A stretch of 64,000 bases of DNA from an uncultured bacterium. Lineage in GTDB: Bacteria; Hydrogenedentota; Hydrogenedentia; Hydrogenedentales; Hydrogenedentaceae. The stretch covers positions 1-64,000 of the forward strand of contig CALLRP010000018.1 of NCBI GenBank assembly GCA_938014335.1. Direction: 5' to 3'. Below, piece after piece: positions 45,075-54,779 of the stretch; the stretch's first letter is position 1, and each line of letters starts with the position of its first letter. Position numbers and translations under genes: made by a program. The notes beneath the pieces are model-generated. The model was not told the origin of the DNA, did no database searches, and was given only the letters and a program-made list of their open reading frames with translations.

Positions 45075-46688
45075 ATGATTTTGCTTTTAACAATTTTAGG
45101 AATTATTTTTTTTGTGGGTGCCTATTTCATTTATGGTGGTTTTCTCTCTCGTATATTTGACTTAAAGAAAGAACGAAAAACTCCCTCGGAAGAACAATAT
45201 GATGGAGTTGATTATTGTCCTGCACATCCCTCTGTTTTGTTAGGGCATCATTTTGCATCTATTGCTGGAGCGGGACCTATTGTCGGGCCCATTACTGCGG
45301 GAGGTTGGTTTGGTTGGCTTCCTGTATATTTATGGATTGTTTTAGGTTCTATTTTTGTAGGGGGTGTTCATGATTTTGGTTCTTTAGTGGCATCAATGAG
45401 ACATAAAGGTTTATCTATGGGAGAAGTAATAGACCACTGGGTCAGTCGAAAAGCAAAAATTTTATTTTTATGTTTTACATGGCTCGCATTAGTACTAGTA
45501 ATTGCTGTCTTTCTCCAACTATCTGCAGATACCTTTGCTCAAGACCCTGCGGTAGCCTTTTCCGCAACATTGTATATTTTTCTTGCTCTTATTTTCGGTT
45601 TATTGGTTTATCGTTTCCGTATTCCATTACTCTATGGCTCTATAGTTGCTATCCCTATTGTTTTGATAGCAGTTTGGATAGGTAAAATGGATTTTATTCA
45701 AGAAAACTTCGTATTGTCCATGGAAAAATGGAGGTGGTTATTAATTGGATATATTTTCTTTGCATCTGTTTTACCAGTGTGGTTATTACTTCAACCAAGA
45801 GATTATCTTGCTTCCTATTTACTTTACTTTGCCGTTTCAATAGCAAGTATTGGTATATTATTTGGGGGCAGTTCGTTTGAAATATCTTTACCTGTTTTTA
45901 AATCATTTGCACCAGACCAAAATACCTATCTCTGGCCTATGTTATTTGTTACCGTTGCCTGTGGTGCCGTATCAGGTTTCCATTGTATGGTTGCCAGTGG
46001 GACTACCTCAAAACAGATAAGATGTGAGACCGATGCCAAGCCTATTGGTTATGGGGCTATGCTATTAGAGGGATTTGTTGCCATTATTGCGTTGAGCTGT
46101 ATTATGTTAGTAGGCAAAATCCCAGAAAAGGGAGGACCTCTTGCTGTTTTTGGTGAAGGTTTTGCAAAGTTTGCAGGAATTATTCACATCAATCCCGATT
46201 TAGGAAAATCATTAGGTTTATTGGCAGTAAATTCCTTTATATTAACAACATTAGATACATCCACCCGGTTAGCACGCTATCAGTTGCAAGAACTTACTAA
46301 AATGAAATTAGATCGTTTCTCTGCAACAATTATCAGTGTTGTCACAGCAATGCTATTGCTCTTTGTCCGTACTGGCGATGTTCCTGCATGGAAAATAATA
46401 TGGCCTATTTTCGGGGCATCTAATCAATTAGTTGCAGGAATTGCATTACTGGGAATTATGGTGTGGGTAGCAAGGGGGTTAGGCAAGAAATATCTCTTTG
46501 TTCAAATCCCTATGGTTTTTATGCTGATTACAACCCTCTCTGCATTAATACTATTTATAATAAATAATATTCATAATCATCAATACATATTAGTTGTTAT
46601 TGCAGGGTTGTTGGTCCTTCTCGCTATTTTATTAATTTGGGAGACATGGACTGTATTTCGCCGATTTAAAAGAGAACATCAAAGTTGA
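45075..46688 (+). CDS. cstA: CstA-family carbon starvation transporter
   Basis: 537 residues with about fifteen hydrophobic segments. The N-terminal region carries family signatures: FGGF-like start (YGGFLSRIFDL), HHFASIAGAGPIVGP and DFGSLVASMRHKG. The characteristic FHCMVASGTTSKQI is at about 310-323. CstA and its relatives import peptides or pyruvate under starvation. The shorter length compared with E. coli CstA fits the clade often found in anaerobes. The ribosome site AGGAGGGC is strong. It is divergent from the carbonic anhydrase gene and converges with a glycosyltransferase gene 2 bases away. Confidence 0.9.
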   Translation: MILLLTILGIIFFVGAYFIYGGFLSRIFDLKKERKTPSEEQYDGVDYCPAHPSVLLGHHFASIAGAGPIVGPITAGGWFGWLPVYLWIVLGSIFVGGVHDFGSLVASMRHKGLSMGEVIDHWVSRKAKILFLCFTWLALVLVIAVFLQLSADTFAQDPAVAFSATLYIFLALIFGLLVYRFRIPLLYGSIVAIPIVLIAVWIGKMDFIQENFVLSMEKWRWLLIGYIFFASVLPVWLLLQPRDYLASYLLYFAVSIASIGILFGGSSFEISLPVFKSFAPDQNTYLWPMLFVTVACGAVSGFHCMVASGTTSKQIRCETDAKPIGYGAMLLEGFVAIIALSCIMLVGKIPEKGGPLAVFGEGFAKFAGIIHINPDLGKSLGLLAVNSFILTTLDTSTRLARYQLQELTKMKLDRFSATIISVVTAMLLLFVRTGDVPAWKIIWPIFGASNQLVAGIALLGIMVWVARGLGKKYLFVQIPMVFMLITTLSALILFIINNIHNHQYILVVIAGLLVLLAILLIWETWTVFRRFKREHQS

Positions 46689-46690
46689 TT

Positions 46691-47794
46691 TTACTTTAAA
46701 CAAGAAAAACACAGGTCTTCTAACTCTTTTCCCACATTCTCTGGAGCATGTTTAATTTGGATGGATTCACGGGCATTCTTACCCAATTGTTCACGAAGAG
46801 ACGGAGATTTCATGAGAGTTATTACTGCTTGTATAAAAGCTTCTTCATCATTATCAGGAACTACTATTCCGTTAAAACCACTTTTTATTCCATAAGAAGA
46901 ACTCTCACAACAAATAACAGGTTTCCCACTTGCCATAGCATTTAACAACTTAATCGGATAACCCGACCATGATATACGAGGTATAGCCATTATAGAGTCT
47001 TCTTCTAATAATTTCTTTAATGAATCAAATGTCCCAATATGTACCACTTCCGCACCTTGTATTTCTTTTTTTTCAAAAGTTCCTATTATGAGTCGTGACT
47101 CGGGAATATGCTTACGGACCCGCTCCATAACACGAAAAAGGAAATCGAGATTTTGATATTTATCTAAATTGCCTGTGTATAAGATAGGTGGAATTCCCTC
47201 GTTTTTTATTTGACTTATCGGGAAAGATGCACAATCCACAGGTGGTGGAATAATACGAAGTTTCTCTTTTTTTATTCCTTTCAGTATTAGATTTGCTCCA
47301 AGTCGTTCATGAGGGGCAATAACATAATCTGCCTTAGTTGGGAATTTTTTATCAATATAGTTACCTAACAAATAGAAAAAGGTTTTCCCTTTATTGAAAT
47401 AATAAGGTAATTCATCACTCATTGCATTATGGGCATGGTAAATAATAGGTCGAAAGCCAGACATCAAAGAAATAATAAGCCCTTCATAGTTATGAGCAAA
47501 TAATACCTGAATATTTTGTTCGCGACAAACTCTTTTTACTGTTTTAACCATTAGTAAGTCAAACCAGACTTTTTTTAAGGAAGGACCTGCTGATGTGCGA
47601 TTTTCCCGGGGAATATTCGGACAACGATGTATCATAAAATTGTCAACAGAAGGACCTGCACCATAGCCATAAACGATTAAGTGAATATCATGTCCTCTTT
47701 TTTGCAGGGCAAGTGCATTTTCACGAATAAAAGCTTGGGACCCTTGAGGTACTGGATAAGGACAACCTGCTAACAGTGCTATCTTCAAACTCAT
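46691..47794 (-). CDS. GT4-type glycosyltransferase
   Basis: 367 residues from the ATG at 47792-47794, which overlaps the upstream stop as ATGA; a frame 14 codons longer is open but would overlap the preceding gene by 46 bases. GT-B fold: the N-terminal lobe starts SLKIALLAGCPYP with the glycine-rich loop GSQAFIRENALAL, and the C-terminal nucleotide-sugar lobe contains ILYTGNLDKYQN and GYPIKLLNAMASGKPVIC, the EX7E-like region in which the first acidic residue is replaced. It probably transfers a sugar to a lipid or polysaccharide. It is coupled to the phosphodiesterase-like gene upstream. Confidence 0.87.
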   Translation of the reverse strand: MSLKIALLAGCPYPVPQGSQAFIRENALALQKRGHDIHLIVYGYGAGPSVDNFMIHRCPNIPRENRTSAGPSLKKVWFDLLMVKTVKRVCREQNIQVLFAHNYEGLIISLMSGFRPIIYHAHNAMSDELPYYFNKGKTFFYLLGNYIDKKFPTKADYVIAPHERLGANLILKGIKKEKLRIIPPPVDCASFPISQIKNEGIPPILYTGNLDKYQNLDFLFRVMERVRKHIPESRLIIGTFEKKEIQGAEVVHIGTFDSLKKLLEEDSIMAIPRISWSGYPIKLLNAMASGKPVICCESSSYGIKSGFNGIVVPDNDEEAFIQAVITLMKSPSLREQLGKNARESIQIKHAPENVGKELEDLCFSCLK

Positions 47795-49380
47795 TGCCAA
47801 TAACCTATTGCTTTCATTTGTTGAATTAATAACCATTCTTCATAAGGGGTCAATTCTTTTTCATCATGGTCAGGAATTTGAAAATCATTATCTATTAAAA
47901 CAGAACCTATCAATGGTTTCCCATCCAGGGGTGGAGCAGGTATTTGCATAACACCTGCTATAGTGCTTGCCACATCTTCTATATAGGCACTATTTACATT
48001 GATTTTCTCAGATATACAAAGTATACCTTCTCTTTTATGATGCCCATTCATTCCTTGGCTTTTTGCACCTTGGAATTCATCAACATTGAGGATACGGTAT
48101 GTCTCCATCCCTTGGGAACGGACACAACAAGGGGATGCCCCCTTCTCTTCGGCTATTTCAAGTATAATGTCCGGAGCCTTTTCTATAAAGGGTCCCTTAT
48201 ATACATCCTCACGAAAATGGGCGTCCTTTATAAATTCCCATTTTTTTAGTTCATCACATAAGTGATATACAAACCCATAATATTCTTCTTCAGGAATAGT
48301 TCCAAGGGGTTCTCTCCCTTTTAAGTTAATACGCACAGAAGGAAAATAGTCTAACTCTTCAGAAAAAGCAGAGGTATGTTCCCAATCAATCCTTGAAAAA
48401 CGAGATTTGCTTTCCAATTTTTCTACATAGCCCTTAAAATACCTGAATAGATTTGATTGCAAAGAGTAGGGGAACAGATTTAATGCGATATCCTTTAATA
48501 AAGGAGTTCGATGAGAATTAAAACAGAGATAACCCTTTTGAGCAAGCCAGTTATTGATATGTATTATTGTTTTACTTGCCGACTGAAAACCATGGTCCGA
48601 TACAAGTAAGACCTGACAATCGCTATATTTTTTCTGAATCGTTCTTAATATCTTTAAAAACAGGTTATCAAGGTATTGGTATATAATAGGAATAGCCTCT
48701 TTATAACCGTTCTGATAACGAGGAGAAGATTCATCCCAAAATCTCCAGAAATGATGACTTACAGTATCTGTTTCATTAAACACCGCAATAAAAAGGTCCC
48801 ATTCTTCATTCTCTAATAAATGTAAGGCAATCTGTCCTTTTTTCTTTAGTCGCTCCAAAAGTTGAGTGACTGCTTTTAAGTGCCAACCTTTTTTTATACT
48901 GCTTTCATTTATACCTCCATATCCCCAATCTTTAACAAATGGGAAAATTTCTCGTGGATATACTTGCTCAAGAGTTATTTTCCCAGGAAGGGGAGACACA
49001 AAACCTGAAACCATAATACCGGTTATCTCTTCTATGGGATAGGTTCCTGGGACCCCTATTACAACACTTTTTCCACCTACTTTTGAGAGCCAATTCCATA
49101 CAGCGGGAAATTTACGGTAAGACCCATTTGTAAAGCGGACTTGATATCTCCCGTTTACAAGTTCTGTAAAATCAAAATAGCCATGTTTTCCAGGATTAAC
49201 TCCGGTAAAGCAAGATGTCCATGCAGGAATGGTTGCAGGCGGAATGGTCGAAATAAGGTCTAAAAAAGTACCCTCAGAGATAAATGATTTCAGTGTAGGT
49301 AACCATCCTTCATGTATTCCTCGTTCTATTACTTGTCGGGTTGCCCCATCCCAACCTATGATAGCAACTTTTGTAACCAT
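47791..49380 (-). CDS. Alkaline-phosphatase-superfamily phosphodiesterase/hydrolase
   Basis: 529 residues. The fold is that of type I phosphodiesterase/nucleotide pyrophosphatase. Metal site residues: Asp in IIGWDGATRQV, the catalytic Thr region TIPAWTSCFTG, the later FNETDTVSHHFWRF and VSDHGFQS, and a C-terminal NGHHKREG histidine pair. Such proteins hydrolyse phosphodiester or phosphate bonds in nucleotides or glycolipids. No signal peptide is evident, so it may be cytoplasmic or membrane-peripheral. It is coupled to the GT4 gene (ATGA) and follows the TPR membrane protein by 25 bases, implying a joint role in envelope glycoconjugate synthesis. Confidence 0.85.
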   Translation of the reverse strand: MVTKVAIIGWDGATRQVIERGIHEGWLPTLKSFISEGTFLDLISTIPPATIPAWTSCFTGVNPGKHGYFDFTELVNGRYQVRFTNGSYRKFPAVWNWLSKVGGKSVVIGVPGTYPIEEITGIMVSGFVSPLPGKITLEQVYPREIFPFVKDWGYGGINESSIKKGWHLKAVTQLLERLKKKGQIALHLLENEEWDLFIAVFNETDTVSHHFWRFWDESSPRYQNGYKEAIPIIYQYLDNLFLKILRTIQKKYSDCQVLLVSDHGFQSASKTIIHINNWLAQKGYLCFNSHRTPLLKDIALNLFPYSLQSNLFRYFKGYVEKLESKSRFSRIDWEHTSAFSEELDYFPSVRINLKGREPLGTIPEEEYYGFVYHLCDELKKWEFIKDAHFREDVYKGPFIEKAPDIILEIAEEKGASPCCVRSQGMETYRILNVDEFQGAKSQGMNGHHKREGILCISEKINVNSAYIEDVASTIAGVMQIPAPPLDGKPLIGSVLIDNDFQIPDHDEKELTPYEEWLLIQQMKAIGYWQ

Positions 49381-49405
49381 AGTAAATTAGTTATTATATA
49401 AGTGA

Positions 49406-50188
49406 TTATAATCGAATTATGTAGGGTGCCAAAATCCACGCCCAACCGCCGATTCCTATACTTCCCACAATTCCTAAAAAAGCTAACCAAAAGATAAAGT
49501 GATTTAAAATCATAAGTGCAAAAGAAGAACTAAAATAGAGTTCTCTTTTGGTCTTAAGCCACCATGCACCTAAAAACCAACCAACGATTGGGAATATATT
49601 TAAAAAAGTAAGTAACGCTGTGTCTATTAACCAATTTATGAATGAAAGTATTTTTGTATCTCCAAATGATTGTGCCCTTACACCTTGTAAAGATGCCCAA
49701 AAAATACCCTGCATAAAGAGTGGCCAAAAAATCGCAAAGAATAAGGTTCCTTCTAATGAAACTGAAATCCAGTTTCTATTAATTGCTATCATAAGTCCCC
49801 ACCAACCGATAAAAGGCATTCCTATGGAAAATAAAAATAAAAGAAGCCACAGGATTCGTTGGGTATATTCCCATATAACAGAGGGAGGGGGCTCGGGTTC
49901 TTTTGAAACTGCATGAGGTAAAGCATTCGCTTCTTCTGCCCATTGCATTATTTTTTCTTTTAACACCTTTGCTTTCTCATCGCGATACCGTGCTAATAAC
50001 TCATCACAGAGAAGCATCGCATCAGCATAGTTCCCTAATCGTGCAAGACACATTGCCCGACCATAAGCAACTTTTTTCTCTCCGGGATTTTCTTGTTCAA
50101 GTTCATTTAATAATTTTAATGCTTCGGTATATTTCTTTTCCTCATATAAATTTTCAGCTTGCTTTAATTTTTGTTTGCTTGTTTGCAT
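49406..50188 (-). CDS. TPR-containing membrane protein of unknown function
   Basis: 260 residues. Residues about 1-75 form a pair of tetratricopeptide-like helices (LKQAENLYEEKKYTEALKLL, YGRAMCLARLGNYADAML). After a proline linker (VSKEPEPPPS), four or five hydrophobic segments follow (RILWLLLFLFSIGMPFIGWW, TLLFAIFWPLFMQGIFW-like, ILNHFIFWLAFLGIVGSIG). The start codon abuts the stop of the preceding gene with no gap. No known family; probably an envelope complex component in the same operon as the phosphodiesterase and glycosyltransferase. Confidence 0.7.
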   Translation of the reverse strand: MQTSKQKLKQAENLYEEKKYTEALKLLNELEQENPGEKKVAYGRAMCLARLGNYADAMLLCDELLARYRDEKAKVLKEKIMQWAEEANALPHAVSKEPEPPPSVIWEYTQRILWLLLFLFSIGMPFIGWWGLMIAINRNWISVSLEGTLFFAIFWPLFMQGIFWASLQGVRAQSFGDTKILSFINWLIDTALLTFLNIFPIVGWFLGAWWLKTKRELYFSSSFALMILNHFIFWLAFLGIVGSIGIGGWAWILAPYIIRL

Positions 50189-51160
50189 CTATGATGTTCC
50201 CCCGTCATCTTTTTCTTCTGGTTCGGTTGCCCTACTGGATAATAATTTTTTTAATTGTTCTTTTTCTGCAACCGGAAAAGTAGTGTATACTTTTTCTAAT
50301 ATTTCTTTCGACTTGTTTATCACCGTTTCATTATTTTGTCGTTTGTCTTTAATTTTGAGTTCCAGTTGAGTTATAAACTCATTTAATTGACGATTAAGTT
50401 TACTGATTTCTATTTGTGTAAATTCTATAGGTTTAGGTATTTGTGGGTTTTCCAACCATAGTGGGATTATTTTCTCATTTTTTTCTATTGCATACGATTG
50501 ATAAACAGGGTCTTTCTCTAAACATTTTTGATATTGTTCTGAAAAGAATGAATACAAAGCCTCCATCCCTGCTATAGAAATTTTCGGCTTTTCATTCACT
50601 CTTTTTACAATCGCAAATAATATTTTTTGGTACTCATCTTTTCGATTATTTATTAATGCTTGGAAATGTATCCCGAACAAACTATTGTAATCTTTATTAG
50701 GGATACACTGTTTTAACAAAAATAAACGAAGTTCGGGTTCTTCTTGTTCTCCTCCCATACAATGAATGAGATAATCGATATCTGAACTTTTTTCAATTAA
50801 TATTCCACAATATTCCAGGACTATTGAAATGTTTTCCTCACATTTGAGCGAGATTTCTTCTTCACTCCAATTATTCCGTTTCCCTACCTCTTTCGCTGAT
50901 TGAATAGCTTCACGACATGCCCTAATGAGGGCCCGTGTATTAAGTGATCGGAATAAGTCAAAGGGATACTTTTTATTAGTGGTACGGGAATATTTCCCTC
51001 TATTGAGTGTTTCTGTTTGTCTCAACTCTTCAGATTGTGATAAAAGGTCCTGTATATATTCCCAATAATTGCGGATAGGTTGTTCAGGCATTCCCGGAGC
51101 AGGCATATTTGTTTGTAAAACAATAAACACAGTTATTAATGTCAATATATAAGTAAGCAT
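50189..51160 (-). CDS. Exported helical protein of unknown function
   Basis: 323 residues. The N-terminus MLTYILTLITVFIVLQ is a signal peptide or membrane anchor, followed by a proline-rich stretch MPAPGMPEQP. The rest is helical and charged (SAKEVGKRNNWSEEEISL, SKLNRQLNEFITQLELKIKD), ending in an acidic tail. I recognise no domain. It is the first gene of a four-gene minus-strand set (unknown, TPR membrane protein, phosphodiesterase, GT4). Confidence 0.7.
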   Translation of the reverse strand: MLTYILTLITVFIVLQTNMPAPGMPEQPIRNYWEYIQDLLSQSEELRQTETLNRGKYSRTTNKKYPFDLFRSLNTRALIRACREAIQSAKEVGKRNNWSEEEISLKCEENISIVLEYCGILIEKSSDIDYLIHCMGGEQEEPELRLFLLKQCIPNKDYNSLFGIHFQALINNRKDEYQKILFAIVKRVNEKPKISIAGMEALYSFFSEQYQKCLEKDPVYQSYAIEKNEKIIPLWLENPQIPKPIEFTQIEISKLNRQLNEFITQLELKIKDKRQNNETVINKSKEILEKVYTTFPVAEKEQLKKLLSSRATEPEEKDDGGTS

Positions 51161-51279
51161 AATCTGTTAAATTTGTAATGTAGTTAGTTTGTTTTTCAAT
51201 TGCTTGTGCAATTAAAATTTTACTTTATTTTATTATAGACATATATAGGTAAAACAATTTAATGAATAGGAGAAAGGAA

Positions 51280-52707
51280 ATGAAAGCAAATTATAAGCAG
51301 GGAACCATAATATTTTTTTGTTTATTTGCGGTATTTTACTGCTCCCTCACTTTAGGACAAGGTTTATTTACCCCGGCACTTCCCAGCGGATTGAAAGCAT
51401 ATGCTCCCGACCGATATTTTCAGGTGGTTCCTCGCATTGTTCCTGCGGACAAAGAAACTACAATTCAAATTATTTCACGTTTTGAATCTTTTCCTAAACC
51501 ATTTCACACTTATCGTGTGACTTATACCCCCGTAGGTCGATATGCATCACAAACAGGTTGGACCAAAGCACAGGCAGAAGAAATCATCCCGCAAAATAAC
51601 ATTTTTACAATAAAAAAATATTTTGAAGCAGAACAGGAACATGTTTTTAGATTAGAGGAAATTACTCCGGATAATAAAGTTAAGGAGATAGGTAATTTCC
51701 ATTTATATTCGTTGAAATCGGATTTATTTGCTCTTCGCCCATATAAAGGAGATTTTCACATGCACAGTTATCGGTCCGATGGAAGAGAATCTCCAGGGTA
51801 TGTGGTAGGGGCATGTCGAAGAGCAGGACTTGATTTTATGGGACTATCAGACCATAGTAATTATGCAGGTTCCCTTGAGGCAATTAAAATGTTTGAAGGA
51901 TTACCCATTGATTTGCGTCTCTATCCGGCCGAAGAGGTGCATCCCCCAGACAATCCTGTCCATTTTGTCAGTTTTGGTGCAAAAGAAGGAATTACAGAGT
52001 TATACCGTGCGGATGACAAAGTGTACCGCGAAGAAGTTCAAAATATTATAAATACACTCAGTGACATGCCCTACGGTGTGGATAAGTTTCAGTATGCTTC
52101 ATGTATGTGGACGTTTCAGAAAATTAGAGAAAGAGGTGGGTTGGGAATTTTTGCTCATCCCTATTGGAGACCAGGCAATACAAATTATATTGCCAACGCT
52201 TTGGTAGATTATTTATTTGAAACCGGTATTTTTGATGCAGTAGAACTTATTAGTGGATTCGGTTGGGACGAATTACAAGAAATAGATGCAAATAATTTGC
52301 AATTAGCAAAATATATTGACGCAAAATCAAAAGGTAAAAAAGTTCCTGTCATAGGAATAAGCGATAGTCACAGTTGCGAAAATCACGATATGTTTGGACG
52401 GTATTATACAATTTGTTTTTCTCCCTCTCTCGAATTAAGTGATTTAATACAAGCAATTAAAGATGAAAATGCAGTTGCTGTCGAAACTCCGGGGGGAAAA
52501 TTACCTCGTCCTTATGGTCCTTATCGTTTCGTTGCTTATACTCACTTTTTGCTACGTTATGTTTTACCTCTACATGATGAGATGTGTTTTGAAGAAGGGA
52601 GACTAATGATTGAATATGCAGGGGGAAATAAGGATGTTGTAGAAAATTTGAAACTCTTAAAAGGCCAGGTTCAAAAATATTATTCTATGATCTGGGCAAA
52701 AGAATAA
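51280..52707 (+). CDS. Secreted PHP-domain metal-dependent hydrolase
   Basis: 475 residues from the ATG at 51280. An in-frame ATG 18 bases earlier lies in the Shine-Dalgarno (AGGAGAAAGGAA) and is rejected. The N-terminus is a signal peptide (GTIIFFCLFAVFYCSLTLG). An Ig-like segment (about 30-140) precedes the PHP domain (about 155-400): GDFHMHSYRSDG, LSDHSNY, PAEEVHPP, FAHPYWRP and SDSHSCE supply the His/Asp/Glu metal ligands. PHP proteins hydrolyse phosphoesters; the substrate here is unknown. A six-base inverted repeat (AATTGC-TTGT-GCAATT) lies at 51198-51213 upstream and may be an operator. Confidence 0.85.
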   Translation: MKANYKQGTIIFFCLFAVFYCSLTLGQGLFTPALPSGLKAYAPDRYFQVVPRIVPADKETTIQIISRFESFPKPFHTYRVTYTPVGRYASQTGWTKAQAEEIIPQNNIFTIKKYFEAEQEHVFRLEEITPDNKVKEIGNFHLYSLKSDLFALRPYKGDFHMHSYRSDGRESPGYVVGACRRAGLDFMGLSDHSNYAGSLEAIKMFEGLPIDLRLYPAEEVHPPDNPVHFVSFGAKEGITELYRADDKVYREEVQNIINTLSDMPYGVDKFQYASCMWTFQKIRERGGLGIFAHPYWRPGNTNYIANALVDYLFETGIFDAVELISGFGWDELQEIDANNLQLAKYIDAKSKGKKVPVIGISDSHSCENHDMFGRYYTICFSPSLELSDLIQAIKDENAVAVETPGGKLPRPYGPYRFVAYTHFLLRYVLPLHDEMCFEEGRLMIEYAGGNKDVVENLKLLKGQVQKYYSMIWAKE

Positions 52708-52773
52708 TTCTTAAAAAACAGAGAGTGAATAAGTTGGTAAATTTTATCTTTATAAAATTAAAAAGGAGAAATT

Positions 52774-53607
52774 ATGTTTGTTGGAATGTTAACCGCACCT
52801 TTTGCAGACCAGCCTTTAAATAAAGTAATTGATTTTGCAGAAACCGCAAATATAACAGGATTGGAAGTTATCGCATATCCGGGAAGTTTTCATATTGACC
52901 CTATAAAATTAGATAAAAAGACAATAAAATCCATTCGAGACAAATTAGAGGATAGATGTTGTGTAATTACCTCACTTGCTTATTATGATGTAGGGATTAC
53001 AGATCCTAAAAAATGTAAGGTGGTTCAGGAAACTGCTAAAAGAGTAATAGATTCCGCTGTGAAATTGGGAGTGGACACAGTTTGTATGTTGAGTGGGTTT
53101 CCTGCAACAGGTATGAGCAAAATAGAAACGATAAGAAAAGTCTTACCCAAAGCTTTTAATCCTATTTTATCCTATGCTCAAAAGAGAAAAATTCGAATTG
53201 CATTGGAAAATTGGTATCAAACAAATTTACAAGGATTGGATACTTTTGAAGAAATGTTCAAAAGCATACCGAATGATAATTTGGGGTTAAATTATGACCC
53301 TTCGCATTTAGTTCATCAAGAATGTGATTATTTATTTCCTGTGCGTGAATATAAAAACCGAATCTTTCATACACATGCCAAAGATACATTAATTGACTAT
53401 GCAATGAAAGCAAAGACAGGTGTATATGGAGAAGGTTGGTGGCGATATGTATTACCGGGTTTGGGGATTATCAGATGGGGAGAATATATTAGCCACTTGA
53501 AACATAATGGATATGATGGTGTCTTGAGCATTGAACATGAGGATAGTACTCAGTCTCGGGAAGAGGGTTTTATAAAAGCAACATGGCATTTAGAAGCATT
53601 TTGCTGA
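52774..53607 (+). CDS. Xylose-isomerase-like sugar phosphate isomerase/epimerase
   Basis: 277 residues, TIM barrel. Metal ligands are visible at strand ends: Glu in IALENW, Asp and His in LNYDPSHL, His in FHTHAKD, and Glu in LSIEHED. The small tail RWGEYISHLKHNGYDGVLSIEHED is typical of the inosose/hexulose epimerase-like group. A strong AAGGAG site precedes the ATG. It follows the PHP gene by 66 bases and precedes the metallophosphoesterase by 6, suggesting co-transcription. Confidence 0.87.
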   Translation: MFVGMLTAPFADQPLNKVIDFAETANITGLEVIAYPGSFHIDPIKLDKKTIKSIRDKLEDRCCVITSLAYYDVGITDPKKCKVVQETAKRVIDSAVKLGVDTVCMLSGFPATGMSKIETIRKVLPKAFNPILSYAQKRKIRIALENWYQTNLQGLDTFEEMFKSIPNDNLGLNYDPSHLVHQECDYLFPVREYKNRIFHTHAKDTLIDYAMKAKTGVYGEGWWRYVLPGLGIIRWGEYISHLKHNGYDGVLSIEHEDSTQSREEGFIKATWHLEAFC

Positions 53608-53613
53608 AGAATT

Positions 53614-54603
53614 ATGGAAGAAGAAAAAAATACAAATATACATCAAAAAGAAGAAATAGATGAATTTGAAATAAAAAGGAGGAAACTTTGGGAAAAAAGA
53701 GTCCAATTTGAAAAAAAATTCCATTTATATGAAGGAGATGAATTAAAAAAGATTAATCTATTTGAATATTTAAAGACAAAAACGATAACTCTTATATTAC
53801 GAAGTGTGGGGCTTTATAACAGGGGACAACTGAATGCATCTAAAATTTCTCTCCGCAAAGTAAAGTTCGTTTTTCCTGATATTCCCAAAGAATTACATGG
53901 ATTAAAAATTCTATTTATTGCAGATTTACACTTATCGCAATACTATCCATCTTGGTTTATTTCAGGTATGAGTGTTATCCAACAAATAAAAACACCCGTA
54001 GATTTAATATTATTAGGAGGAGATTACCGTTTTGGATATTTCGGCTCAGAAGATTTTGTTATTCCTATGATTAAAGAAATGTTAGAAAAAATTGAAGTCA
54101 AATATGGTATCTATGGGGTTCTAGGAAATCATGATATTAGTTCTGTAAAAGAAAAATTCCAAGAAGCAGGTATACATATCTTAGTTAATGAAGGAGTTGA
54201 AATAAATCATAATAGAGCAAAAATTTGGATTGGTGGTGTAGATGCTCAACATAAAATTGGATGTGCAGATGTTTCATTAGCGACAGTTAATGCCCCCGGA
54301 AATGCCTTTAAAATTATAGTCTCACATTCTCCAGAATTTGAATTGATAGAGGAATCATTACTATGGGGTGTTCATCTCTATTTATGCGGACACACCCACG
54401 GAGGACAAATTGGGCTTCCTATTATAGGACCTATCCATATTAATGCGAAATGTAAGAGAAAGTTCGCAATAGGAAAATGGGAATATCAAGATATGCAAGG
54501 GTATACAACAACGGGATTTGGGGTAACTGATGTCCCTGTCCGTTTTTGTGCCGAACCTGAAATAGTAATTATTGAGATATTAAAAATTCCCTTTCATATA
54601 TAA
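53614..54603 (+). CDS. Calcineurin-type metallophosphoesterase (YkuE-like)
   Basis: 329 residues. The five metallophosphoesterase motifs appear in order: FIADLHLSQ (DxH), LGGDYRF (GD), VLGNHDIS (GNHD), VSHSPEF (H) and CGHTHGGQIG (GHxH). The N-terminal 85 residues are highly charged, with a short hydrophobic patch (TITLILRSVGLYN), resembling proteins of the YkuE/YaeI group that act on membrane phospholipid or glycolipid intermediates. The ribosome site is weak, so translation may be coupled to the isomerase, 6 bases upstream. Confidence 0.88.
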   Translation: MEEEKNTNIHQKEEIDEFEIKRRKLWEKRVQFEKKFHLYEGDELKKINLFEYLKTKTITLILRSVGLYNRGQLNASKISLRKVKFVFPDIPKELHGLKILFIADLHLSQYYPSWFISGMSVIQQIKTPVDLILLGGDYRFGYFGSEDFVIPMIKEMLEKIEVKYGIYGVLGNHDISSVKEKFQEAGIHILVNEGVEINHNRAKIWIGGVDAQHKIGCADVSLATVNAPGNAFKIIVSHSPEFELIEESLLWGVHLYLCGHTHGGQIGLPIIGPIHINAKCKRKFAIGKWEYQDMQGYTTTGFGVTDVPVRFCAEPEIVIIEILKIPFHI

Positions 54604-54655
54604 AATAACGATTGTTTTATTTTGGTAAAAAATATTTTGAAAATGAATAAAATAT

Positions 54656-54685
54656 TTGACAAATATGTTAAATATTTGTTAAAAT
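54656..54685 (+). promoter_or_regulatory. Sigma70-type promoter candidate P1 for the PASTA lipoprotein
   Basis: A perfect TTGACA (54656-54661) is followed after 18 bases by TAAAAT (54680-54685). The start codon is at 54868, so the transcript would have a leader of about 175 bases. A short inverted repeat TGTAC-TC-TGTAC sits just after the -10 box. Confidence 0.5.
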
Positions 54686-54749
54686 GTACTCTGTACATCT
54701 CAAAAGATAGGAGTATTTATTGTTTTTTTTGAAAAAATTTTAAAATAAT

Positions 54750-54779
54750 TTGCATTTTAGTAAAGGAATATGGTATATA
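54750..54779 (+). promoter_or_regulatory. Sigma70-type promoter candidate P2 for the PASTA lipoprotein
   Basis: TTGCAT (54750-54755), 18 bases, then TATATA (54774-54779) with TG one base before it. It lies nearer the start codon than P1 and could be an alternative promoter. Because the region is AT-rich, chance matches are possible. Confidence 0.35.

Noticed and set aside
47795-47836. Longer N-terminus for the GT4 glycosyltransferase
   Set aside because: The ATG at 47792-47794 gives an ATGA overlap with the upstream gene and begins exactly at the family start, so the 14 extra residues are not supported.
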